Assembly: GCA_004340125.1 (NCBI GenBank)
Contig: SLUK01000003.1
Span: 62,001-126,000 of the forward strand
DNA length: 64,000 nucleotides
Direction: 5' to 3'
Source of the DNA: Harryflintia acetispora
GTDB taxonomy: Bacteria > Bacillota > Clostridia > Oscillospirales > Ruminococcaceae
Of this stretch, positions 48,660 to 56,282 are shown one piece after another. The position numbers and the translations under genes are program-made. The notes beneath the pieces were generated by a model. It was not told the DNA's origin, searched no databases, and worked only from the letters and a program-made list of their open reading frames with translations. Positions within the stretch are counted from its first letter, which is position 1; each line of letters starts with the position of its first letter.

Positions 48660-49820
48660 TCAGGCGTTCAGCGCCTCGACGGCCGCCTGGGCGAGGAAGG
48701 CGACCCCGGTTTCAAAGGAGGCCTCATCCACCGCGAACTGGTCGCTGTGCGGAGGATACTCCCCGCCGCCGCCGAGCAGGACGAAGGCTGCCTTGACATA
48801 GGGGGTGTAGTCCGCGAAGTCCTCGGACACCAGCTGCTTTTCCATCACGAAGACGTCATCTGGCGCGGCGGCCACCTTCTGGGCGGCGCGGCAGGCGATT
48901 TCGGCGGCCTCCGGGTTGTTGAGCAGCACCTTGGCGCTGTCGTGGTAGTGAAAGTCGATTTCACAGCGGTAGGCCGCCGCGGTCTGGCGGGCGATCCGCT
49001 CAATGGAGTCCCGGATGTGGGCGTGCACTTTGGGATCGAAGCTGCGCATGGTGCCTTCGATCTCGGCATAGCCCGAGACAATGTTCTTGCGGGTGCCCGA
49101 GCAGAGCTTGCCCACCGTGACCACCGCGGGGTCGAGCGCCGAGAGCTCCCGGCTGACGATGGTTTGCAGCGCCATCACGATGGCGGCCGCCGCCACGGTG
49201 GCGTCCACCCCGGTCTCGGGCAGGGCGCCGTGGCAGGCGTCGCCGATCACCTTGATGATGAAGGTCCCGGCCGCGGCGGTGCCCGCCCCCTTGGTCCAGC
49301 CGATGGTGCCGGAGCGCTGCTGGGAGTAGATGTGCTGCCCGAAGAGGTAGTCGAGCCCCTCGAGCCCGCCCTGGTCGATCACCTTTTCGGCTCCGCCGCC
49401 GCCCTCCTCGGCGGGCTGGAAAATGAAGCGCACGCTGCCGCAAAGCTCGCCGCGCACCCGGCAGAGCACCTTGGCGGCCCCGACCAGCATGGCGGCGTGG
49501 GTGTCGTGCCCGCAGGCGTGCATGACGCCCGGCACCTCGGAGGAGAAGGGCAGGCCGGTATTTTCCGTGATTGACAAGGCGTCGATATCGGCGCGCAGCC
49601 CGACTGTGCGCCCCGGCTTGCCGCCCTGAAGCTCGGCGATCAGCCCGGTGGGCGAGAGCTTGCGGTAGGGGAGCCCCAGCGCCTCGATTTCCTTGATCAG
49701 CCGCTCGGTGGTCCAGTGTTCCTCGAGGCTCGGTTCGGGGTGGCGGTGCAGCTCGCGGCGCAGGGCGATGGTTTCTGACTGAATCTCATGTGCAATGGTT
49801 TTGATGTCCATTTCGGTCAC
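48660..49820 (-). CDS. M20 family amidohydrolase (aminoacylase/hippurate hydrolase-like)
   Basis: The 386-residue metalloenzyme has HRHPEPSLEE near 26-35, metal-binding HACGHDTHAAM at 101-111, the catalytic Glu in PAEEGGGGAEK and a dimerisation domain (150-300). It hydrolyses N-acyl amino acids or similar amides. The start is GTG 49820 or the ATG at 49811; the ribosome binding site (AAAGG) suits the first. It is transcribed opposite to the upstream operon. Confidence 0.92.
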   Translation of the reverse strand: MTEMDIKTIAHEIQSETIALRRELHRHPEPSLEEHWTTERLIKEIEALGLPYRKLSPTGLIAELQGGKPGRTVGLRADIDALSITENTGLPFSSEVPGVMHACGHDTHAAMLVGAAKVLCRVRGELCGSVRFIFQPAEEGGGGAEKVIDQGGLEGLDYLFGQHIYSQQRSGTIGWTKGAGTAAAGTFIIKVIGDACHGALPETGVDATVAAAAIVMALQTIVSRELSALDPAVVTVGKLCSGTRKNIVSGYAEIEGTMRSFDPKVHAHIRDSIERIARQTAAAYRCEIDFHYHDSAKVLLNNPEAAEIACRAAQKVAAAPDDVFVMEKQLVSEDFADYTPYVKAAFVLLGGGGEYPPHSDQFAVDEASFETGVAFLAQAAVEALNA

Positions 49821-49923
49821 GCTGCCTTTCTTGAATCTGCTTTGGCTATTATAGCATCTCCCCGCCGAAAAAAACAGTGGGAAATCCCCGCCGCAATCTT
49901 TTGGTTTAACGCGGTAATACGGC

Positions 49924-49952
49924 TTTACTTTTGCGCTCTAAAATGGTAAAAT
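49924..49952 (+). promoter_or_regulatory. Promoter for the YerC-Hsp33 gene cluster
   Basis: TTTACT (49924-49929), 17 bases, TAAAAT (49947-49952). Confidence 0.65.
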
Positions 49953-49982
49953 GGCCTTGTAATGAATAGGGAGGTCGATCCT

Positions 49983-50294
49983 GTGATTGATAAACTGAAG
50001 GATAAAAATGTGGACTTTTTGTTCGAGGCGATCCTCAATCTCAAAAACGTCGAGGAGTGCTATAAGTTTTTCGACGATCTTTGCACCGTCACCGAGCTGC
50101 GGGCGCTCTCGCAGCGCTTGGCGGTGGCCAAGATGCTCAGCGAGCACCGGGTCTACAGCGAGATCGTGGAGACCACCGGCGCTTCCACCGCGACCATCAG
50201 CCGGGTCAACCGCTCGCTCAACTACGGGTGCGACGGCTACAATATCGTCTTTGAGCGAATGAAGGAGCCCGGGCGCGGCGGGGAGCTGAAGTAG
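49983..50294 (+). CDS. TrpR-related YerC/YecD family DNA-binding protein
   Basis: GTG 49983 lies 8 bases after AGGGAGG and begins VIDKLKDKNVDFLFEAILNLKNVEECYKFF, as in YerC; the ATG at 49962 is rejected. The 103-residue protein contains LRALSQRLAVAKML and the recognition helix VYSEIVETTGASTATISRVNRSLNYG. YerC-like proteins are TrpR-superfamily regulators whose targets are not well known. Confidence 0.93.
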   Translation: MIDKLKDKNVDFLFEAILNLKNVEECYKFFDDLCTVTELRALSQRLAVAKMLSEHRVYSEIVETTGASTATISRVNRSLNYGCDGYNIVFERMKEPGRGGELK

Positions 50295-50297
50295 GAG

Positions 50298-51062
50298 ATG
50301 TATACCGCGTTTTCGGCTGTGTATGACCGTCTGACCGCGAATGTGGATTACCGCAGGCGGGCAGACTATTTTTGCAAGGCCATTTCCCGCCATGCCGGAT
50401 GGGAGCAGGGGGAAAACCGCCTGCTGCTGGACCTCGCCTGCGGGACGGGTACCTTGAGCTATCTTTGGCAGGAGCGGGGATACGACGTGATCGGGGTGGA
50501 CGGCAGCGAAGGGATGCTTGCCCAGGCGATGGAAAAGGGGTTGGGGCGCGAGCGGCGCCCGCTCTTTTTGTGTCAAAAAATGGAGGAGCTCGACCTTTAC
50601 GGCACGGTGGACGTCGCCGTCTGCGCGCTGGACAGCCTCAACCACCTGACCTCCAGGGAGGCGCTGCGGGGGGCTTTCTCGCGCCTCGCCCTCTTTTTGG
50701 AGACGGATGGGTTCTTCCTCTTCGATGTGAACACCCCCTATAAGCACGAGCGGGTGCTCAGTTCCCAGACCTTCGTATATGACCTGGAGGATGTCTATTG
50801 CGTCTGGCAGAACGGGCAATGTGACCGGGGCAGGATCGACATCAGCCTAGACATCTTTGAGCTTGGCCGGGAAGGCTCCTGGGAGCGGTATGAGGAGCAT
50901 TTTTGCGAGCAGGCCTACACGTATGAGGAGCTGCAAGAGGTTGGGGAAGAGGCAGGGTTCGAGCTGGTTGCGTGCTATCACGAGGACAGCTTCGAGCCGC
51001 CGCGCGAGGATTCTCAGCGGCTGGTGTATGTGATGAAAAACCGCACGCTCCATCACACCTGA
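50298..51062 (+). CDS. Class I SAM-dependent methyltransferase
   Basis: The 254-residue protein has SAM-binding motif LLDLACGTGTLSYLW near 44-58, motif II (VIGVDGSEGML) and DVAVCALDSLNHL near 110-122. It begins 3 bases after the YerC stop and precedes Hsp33, so it is probably one transcription unit. Substrate is unknown. Confidence 0.9.
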   Translation: MYTAFSAVYDRLTANVDYRRRADYFCKAISRHAGWEQGENRLLLDLACGTGTLSYLWQERGYDVIGVDGSEGMLAQAMEKGLGRERRPLFLCQKMEELDLYGTVDVAVCALDSLNHLTSREALRGAFSRLALFLETDGFFLFDVNTPYKHERVLSSQTFVYDLEDVYCVWQNGQCDRGRIDISLDIFELGREGSWERYEEHFCEQAYTYEELQEVGEEAGFELVACYHEDSFEPPREDSQRLVYVMKNRTLHHT

Positions 51063-51082
51063 AAGGAAAGGGTTACGGTTAA

Positions 51083-51952
51083 ATGGGAAAGGTTATCAGA
51101 ACGATTTCGCAGGATGGGGGCGTAATGTGCTGCGCCGTGGATTCGACCGACGCCGTTGCGCGCGCCGAGCAAATCCATCAGACCTCGGCCACGGTGACGG
51201 CCGCGCTCGGGCGGCTTTTGACCGCGGCCTCCATCATGGGGATGCAGCTCAAGGGCGAGGGTGACAGCGTGACGCTGCGCCTGGCCGGGGACGGCCCGGC
51301 GGGAACCCTGCTGGCCGTGTCGGACAGCAGCGGCAATGTGAAGGGCTATCCGCAAAACCCGGTGGTGGAGATCCCGCTCAACCGCTATGGCAAGCTGGAC
51401 GTCGCCGGGGCGGTGGGCAAAAACGGGACCCTCTATGTCATCCGGGACATCGGGCTTCGGGAGCCGTATATCGGACAGACCCCCATCGTTTCGGGGGAGA
51501 TCGCCGAGGACATCACCCACTATTACGCCGTGAGCGAGCAGATTCCGACCGTCTGTGGGCTGGGCGTGCTGGTGGAGCGGGATCTGAGCGTGCTGGCGGC
51601 GGGTGGGTACCTGGTGCAGCTGCTGCCGGGTGCGGACGAGGCGTGCATCGAAAAGCTGGAGGAAAACATCAATCGAATGGCGCCGGTCTCCACCCTGATC
51701 CATGAGGGGAAAACGCCCCAGGAGATCGCCTTCATGGCGCTGGACGGCTTCCTGCCGCAGGTGCTCGACGAGGGGAGGATGGAATACCGCTGCGACTGCT
51801 CGCGCGAACGGGTGGAACGGGCGCTGATCAGCCTTGGCAGGGACGAGCTGCTGGCGATGGCTGAGGAGCAGCCGCTCACCGAGGTGCGGTGCCACTTCTG
51901 CCCGCGGGTGCACCGCTTCAGTCCGGATGAGCTGCGCGGATTGGTAAAGTAG
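51083..51952 (+). CDS. hslO: Hsp33 redox-regulated chaperone
   Basis: The 289-residue protein has the N-terminal domain (VIRTISQDGGVMCCAVDSTDAV) and a C-terminal zinc-binding C-x-C...C-x2-C motif (CDCSRER at about 236, CHFCPRVH at about 270). Under oxidative stress zinc release activates holdase activity. Full length for the family. Confidence 0.95.
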   Translation: MGKVIRTISQDGGVMCCAVDSTDAVARAEQIHQTSATVTAALGRLLTAASIMGMQLKGEGDSVTLRLAGDGPAGTLLAVSDSSGNVKGYPQNPVVEIPLNRYGKLDVAGAVGKNGTLYVIRDIGLREPYIGQTPIVSGEIAEDITHYYAVSEQIPTVCGLGVLVERDLSVLAAGGYLVQLLPGADEACIEKLEENINRMAPVSTLIHEGKTPQEIAFMALDGFLPQVLDEGRMEYRCDCSRERVERALISLGRDELLAMAEEQPLTEVRCHFCPRVHRFSPDELRGLVK

Positions 51953-52038
51953 GGGATACCGGGTAAAAAACTGCATACAATATTCCTGTCTGCCGGCGCT
52001 TCGAAAAAGAAACCAGGGGATAAAATTGGGAGAATTGG

Positions 52039-52067
52039 TTGACAAGCTTTTCTTCCCTTGGTATAAT
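52039..52067 (+). promoter_or_regulatory. Consensus promoter of tRNA-Lys
   Basis: TTGACA (52039-52044), 17 bases, TATAAT (52062-52067). Confidence 0.88.
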
Positions 52068-52110
52068 AAATAAGTGCCTGGCGGGGCGTTGGTGCCCGGC
52101 AGGATGTTAC

Positions 52111-52186
52111 GGTCCATTAGCTCAGGTGGTAGAGCACTTGACTTTTAATCAAGTTGTCCGGAGTTCGAATCTCCGATGGATCACCA
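52111..52186 (+). tRNA. tRNA-Lys (UUU anticodon)
   Basis: A 76-base cloverleaf with CCA encoded. The acceptor arms GGTCCAT/ATGGATC pair with one G-U. The anticodon arm is CTTGA-CTTTTAA-TCAAG, anticodon TTT. The T arm is CCGGAGTTCGAATCTCCG. A promoter and a terminator surround it. Confidence 0.95.
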
Positions 52187-52192
52187 GCTTAA

Positions 52193-52236
52193 AACCCCGT
52201 GAAACCGTTTTGTTTAGCGGTTTCACGGGGTTTTTT
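52193..52236 (+). terminator. Terminator after tRNA-Lys
   Basis: AACCCCGTGAAACCG pairs with CGGTTTCACGGGGTT, followed by T6. Confidence 0.9.
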
Positions 52237-52391
52237 ATTGTTTTTGTGAAAGGCGCTTTCATGTAGAATTAAAGTGGCACTTAATCTTTAGGTAGAAAAA
52301 AATAAGCGTCAGCGGTTATTTTTTGTCTTCTGTCTTCCACTGGTTGGCGGGCAAGTCTTACCCGTACAACTATATTTTGGAGGAGATTATC

Positions 52392-53255
52392 TTGTCAAGT
52401 ACCAATAAAACCGAAATGGGGTTCAATCAGTGGTCTTTGGCTGACAAGCCTACGATGGAGGATTTCAACGCGGACAATGCGTTGACGGAACAGCTGCTGG
52501 GGGAGCGATATACCAAAGCTGAAATTGACCAAAAAATCAGAGGGGCCGATGCCGTCCCCACCTCATTAATTTTAAACAATTATCTGTATATTAACCAGCG
52601 AGGACAATCCAGTTATACTATTACGTCCGACAAGTGGACTTATTTTGCCGACCGGTGGCGGGCAAAGACAGCGAGCGGCACTGCCACTATCACCAGGAAT
52701 CCCAAGGGTCGATGGGATATTCCAACCGGTGTCACGGTCCAGCAGGTGGTGGAAACAAATCAATCAAACTATTATAAAAACCGTACCGCTGTGCACGGTA
52801 GCATCATCAATGGGAAGTTCATCATCGAGCCGTTTACGATTACCGGTCCTGTGTTTTACGAGCATACGTTTGATTATGCTGCAGAATTGGCCTATGCGGA
52901 CGTTATACTTGGGGAAACCATGACACAGGCTCTGCCTATTACAACCTGGAAAGATCAGTTTTGGTGTCAAAGATACTATCATCCTGTATATGCACACATT
53001 CCTGGATCCCCTGTCCTTGCCAATCAGACATCCTTTTTCCATGCTACTCCGATCGAAATGAGGGTTACGCCTGTTTTTATCGGGACTACTCAGCTCGTTG
53101 ATTTAAATTGGACCAAAAAGGTTACCGATTACACATTGAAAATTATAAAAAATTACAATTATATCCGTTTTGATACAATAAAGAGTGATGGACTTGGTAT
53201 TACGACAGCCAATTTAATTCCACAAGGTGCCTTGGATGCGGAAATTTATGACTAG
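52392..53255 (+). CDS. Phage-like structural orphan protein
   Basis: TTG 52392 lies after TTGGAGGAG; the frame extends upstream to 52323 with no support. The 287-residue protein starts with NKTEMGFNQWSLADKPTMEDFNADN, a pattern found at the N-terminus of phage tail or fibre-like proteins of Firmicutes, where it ties structural proteins together. The rest is beta-rich and otherwise unknown. It is AT-rich and sits next to tRNA-Lys, suggesting a prophage remnant. Direct phage origin is inference. Confidence 0.6.
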   Translation: MSSTNKTEMGFNQWSLADKPTMEDFNADNALTEQLLGERYTKAEIDQKIRGADAVPTSLILNNYLYINQRGQSSYTITSDKWTYFADRWRAKTASGTATITRNPKGRWDIPTGVTVQQVVETNQSNYYKNRTAVHGSIINGKFIIEPFTITGPVFYEHTFDYAAELAYADVILGETMTQALPITTWKDQFWCQRYYHPVYAHIPGSPVLANQTSFFHATPIEMRVTPVFIGTTQLVDLNWTKKVTDYTLKIIKNYNYIRFDTIKSDGLGITTANLIPQGALDAEIYD

Positions 53256-53471
53256 GAAGAGTTTAGCGGGTAAAGAGCGCTGCGAAAGCCTCAATGGCTG
53301 CCCAATAAAGTATGAAACGGCACCGTAAATGCGACTGTTTTGCGGCTCTTAGCGTTATCACTACAATTTTTAAGGCGTTTTTGGTCACACCGTCCTCCCA
53401 ACCCGTGCTATAATGGGTTCGGACCAGCGGTTGCCTATGGCAAACCGCAATTTACTTAGGGAGGGCTTGTT

Positions 53472-54425
53472 ATGCAGCCATTGACGATCGCCTCGATCAC
53501 CGCGCAGCCGGGGGAGAAAAAACAGCAGATGCTGGATGTGCGGGGTACCGCATTGAGTATGCCGGTTACTCTGATGTGCGGGGCGAAGGAAGGGAAAACG
53601 GTGCTCATCAGCGCGGGGGTGCACGGCGCGGAGTACCCGGGGATTCAGGCGGCCATCGAGCTTGCGCAGGAGCTGGACCCGAAGGAGCTTTGCGGAAATA
53701 TCGTGTGGATCCATCCGATCAATACCCAGGGCTTCAAGGCGCGGGTCTGTTCCATTGTCCCCGAGGATGGAAAGAATCTCAACCGGGTATTCCCAGGTGA
53801 TGAAAACGGCAGCACAACCGAGCGGCTCGCCTATATGCTGTGTCAGGAATTTTACAAAAAGGCCGACTTCTATCTCGACCTGCACAGCGGGGACATGCAC
53901 GAAGAGCTGCACCCCTATGTCTATTTCCCGGGCAAGGCGGAGGAGTCGGTGACCGAGCGCTCCCGCGCGGTGGCGCAGCTTCTGGATATGGATTATATGG
54001 TTCGCTCGGGCGGGGTGAGCGAGGCCTACAACGGAGCGGCCGCCCTGGGCTGCCCCAGCCTGTTGATCGAGCGGGGTGGCCGGGGGCTGTGGAGCCGCGA
54101 CGAGGTGGAGGCCTATAAAAAGGACGTACGCAATGTTCTGCGCCATCTCGGCGTGCTGCCTAGCGCTCCGGAGCCGGTCTCCCGCCATCCGCGGGAAATC
54201 GCCAAGGCTTATTATCTCAATGCCGGCGAGGGCGGTTGCTGGTACCCGCAGGTCAAGGCGGGGGAGAAGATCGCCAAGGGCCAGCTGCTCGGCACGGTTA
54301 AGGACTATTTCGGCAAAGAGATCGATTCCTTCTACGCCGAGGCGGACGGGGTGGTCCTCTATTTGACCGTTTCGCTCGCGATTAAGGACAAGGGTTCGCT
54401 GATTGCTTACGGCGAGCTCGATTAA
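53472..54425 (+). CDS. Succinylglutamate desuccinylase/aspartoacylase family enzyme
   Basis: The 317-residue protein contains HGAEYPGI at 51-58 (zinc ligands His and Glu), WIHPINTQGFKAR near 79-91, and DLHSGDMHEEL near 138-148 (third zinc ligand His). Such M14-like deacylases remove acyl groups from amino acids. A hairpin (GCGGTTGCC/GGCAAACCGC) and -10-like TATAAT (53411-53416) lie upstream. Substrate not known. Confidence 0.88.
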   Translation: MQPLTIASITAQPGEKKQQMLDVRGTALSMPVTLMCGAKEGKTVLISAGVHGAEYPGIQAAIELAQELDPKELCGNIVWIHPINTQGFKARVCSIVPEDGKNLNRVFPGDENGSTTERLAYMLCQEFYKKADFYLDLHSGDMHEELHPYVYFPGKAEESVTERSRAVAQLLDMDYMVRSGGVSEAYNGAAALGCPSLLIERGGRGLWSRDEVEAYKKDVRNVLRHLGVLPSAPEPVSRHPREIAKAYYLNAGEGGCWYPQVKAGEKIAKGQLLGTVKDYFGKEIDSFYAEADGVVLYLTVSLAIKDKGSLIAYGELD

Positions 54426-54458
54426 AAAGAGCCCACAGCTTAAGCTGTGGGCTCTTTT
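54424..54458. terminator. Bidirectional terminator
   Basis: AAAAAGAGCCCACAGCTT pairs with AAGCTGTGGGCTCTTTT between convergent genes. Confidence 0.85.
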
Positions 54459-54468
54459 AGCTTTACAA

Positions 54469-55455
54469 TTAGAACTGCGGTTTTTTGAAGTTCACATTCT
54501 CGGTCGCGTTGACCGTCAGCTTTTCTCCCTTGCGCACCTTGCGCGCCATCACGACGAACCGCTGATCCGCGCGCTTGCCGTAGGCCCTGGTGCAGGTCGA
54601 GAGGGTAAGGATCTTATCGCTGCTCTTGACGTCCACCGAGAAGTTGTGCATGCTGCGGCTCATGGCCTCCTTGGCCAAAGAGACCACGTTGGCATCGGTC
54701 TTGATGTAATCGAAATGCAGGTCGGTGTAGAAGGCCGCGAAGATGGCCCAGTTGGCGTTGCCGTTCTTGTCGGCATACTCGATGACGGGATGTTCCTTCG
54801 CGAAATCGAGGTAGTGATAGCTGGTCAGCTGGCCGAACATCACATCGCTGGGATTGCCGATCCGGGGCGTGGCGGAATAGTTGGTCCAGTTGTGCCCATA
54901 GAGGATGGTGTTCTTCGAGCTGGCGGTGACGTCCTGGTCCGCCCAGATGACGCCGTTGTAGCTGTACTGCTTGTCGTACCCCTTTTCGAGGTAGTAGTCG
55001 TTGGTCGGGCCCTGGACCACGGCGTAGTCGATGTTGGTGCCGGGCACGGTGAGCCAGCCCATCACGTCGCTGTTTTTCTTTTTCCACTCCAGCATGCTGT
55101 CATAGCCGCCGCCCGATTTGAGCTTTGTGGGGGCGCTGATCTTGAGCGCCGCCTTGGTGGAACCGGAACCGCTCTTGGCGCCCACCTTGGCCGAGGCGAC
55201 CTCGCCGCTGTCCTCATCGTCCACGATCCTCACGTTGAGGACGGGCTCCCCGGAGGAGGAGACCTTTTTGCGGGTCTGGCCGGATTCGATCCATTCCTCG
55301 CTCTGGGAGGAGTCCTCCTGCGGGGCGGAGCTCTCATCGCCCGCCGCGAAGGCGGGGGAGGCGCTCATGGTAAGCCCCATCAGCACGGCCAAAAAGCCGG
55401 ACGCGAAGGGGATAAATCTTTTTTCGAGTGCGGGGATCGGGTTTGCCATTCGCAT
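54469..55455 (-). CDS. Class B sortase
   Basis: ATG 55455 begins a signal peptide/anchor (PFASGFLAVLMGLTMSASPAFAA); the frame further upstream is not used. The 328-residue protein has an acidic linker and then the sortase barrel. Catalytic residues are His in LYGHNWTNY near 187, Cys in LTLSTCTRAYG near 286 and Arg in KRADQRFVVMARKV near 295. Sortase B anchors proteins with NPxTG-like motifs to peptidoglycan. The only candidate substrate in the window is the tiny NPATGD protein at 30403-30600. Confidence 0.9.
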   Translation of the reverse strand: MRMANPIPALEKRFIPFASGFLAVLMGLTMSASPAFAAGDESSAPQEDSSQSEEWIESGQTRKKVSSSGEPVLNVRIVDDEDSGEVASAKVGAKSGSGSTKAALKISAPTKLKSGGGYDSMLEWKKKNSDVMGWLTVPGTNIDYAVVQGPTNDYYLEKGYDKQYSYNGVIWADQDVTASSKNTILYGHNWTNYSATPRIGNPSDVMFGQLTSYHYLDFAKEHPVIEYADKNGNANWAIFAAFYTDLHFDYIKTDANVVSLAKEAMSRSMHNFSVDVKSSDKILTLSTCTRAYGKRADQRFVVMARKVRKGEKLTVNATENVNFKKPQF

Positions 55456-55618
55456 GTTCACACCTTTAAACCAAATTTTTACGCGGGTACGCCCCATTTT
55501 GGGCGCAACTGTCACCGCAACCATAAACCTGTTTTCATTATAGCATAAAAAAACCGGTCTTGTCCGCAAAAATACCAGATATTAGGAATAGAAATTTGTA
55601 CAAATAATTTCCTCTCTC

Positions 55619-55648
55619 TTGTTAAAAACCACGAAACTATGGTATGAT
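55619..55648 (+). promoter_or_regulatory. Promoter for pyrophosphatase gene
   Basis: TTGTTA (55619-55624), 18 bases, TATGAT (55643-55648). Confidence 0.6.
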
Positions 55649-55690
55649 AGAAAAAATCATCCGCAACATCATACGGAGGAGACGATTGAC

Positions 55691-56242
55691 ATGTTCAATA
55701 TATGGCACTCTATCGCAGAAGAGCGGATCAGCCGGGACGACTTTATCGCGGTGATCGAAATATCCAAGGGCAGCAAGAAAAAATACGAGCTGGACAAGGA
55801 GACCGGGATGATCATCCTGGACCGGATCCTCTATACCTCCACGCACTACCCGGCCAACTATGGCTTCATCCCCCGCACCTATGGGGATGACCAGGACCCG
55901 CTGGACGTGCTGGTGCTCTGCAGCGAGCCGCTCGAGCCGCTGACGCTGGTGCGCTGCTATCCCATCGGGGTGATCTCGATGATCGACAACGGGCGAAATG
56001 ATGAAAAGATCATCGCCATCCCCTATAGCGACCCGACCTACAACGGCTACACGGGGATCGAGGAGCTGCCGGGGCACATCTTCGACGAGATGTCCCATTT
56101 CTTTAGGGTCTACAAGGAGCTGGAGAGCAAGGAGACGGCGGTCAACGAGGTGATGGGCCGGGACGCGGCCCGCAACGTCATCCAGTGGGCGATCAAGAGC
56201 TACCGCGAGAATTTTAAGGACGGCGTAAAGATCGGGAAATAA
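55691..56242 (+). CDS. ppa: Soluble inorganic pyrophosphatase (family I)
   Basis: ATG 55691 follows GGAGGAGACG; the frame to 55619 covers the promoter. The 183-residue enzyme has the signature YPANYGFIPRTYGDDQDPLDVLV (about 57-80) with metal ligands Asp residues and a Lys/Arg-rich N-terminal substrate contact (GSKKKYELDK). It splits pyrophosphate to drive biosynthesis. A terminator follows. Confidence 0.92.
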   Translation: MFNIWHSIAEERISRDDFIAVIEISKGSKKKYELDKETGMIILDRILYTSTHYPANYGFIPRTYGDDQDPLDVLVLCSEPLEPLTLVRCYPIGVISMIDNGRNDEKIIAIPYSDPTYNGYTGIEELPGHIFDEMSHFFRVYKELESKETAVNEVMGRDAARNVIQWAIKSYRENFKDGVKIGK

Positions 56243-56243
56243 C

Positions 56244-56280
56244 AAAGGGCTGCGAAGAACATGTTCTTCGCAGCCCTTTT
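56244..56280. terminator. Bidirectional terminator
   Basis: AAAGGGCTGCGAAGAAC pairs with GTTCTTCGCAGCCCTTTT. Confidence 0.88.
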
Positions 56281-56282
56281 CA

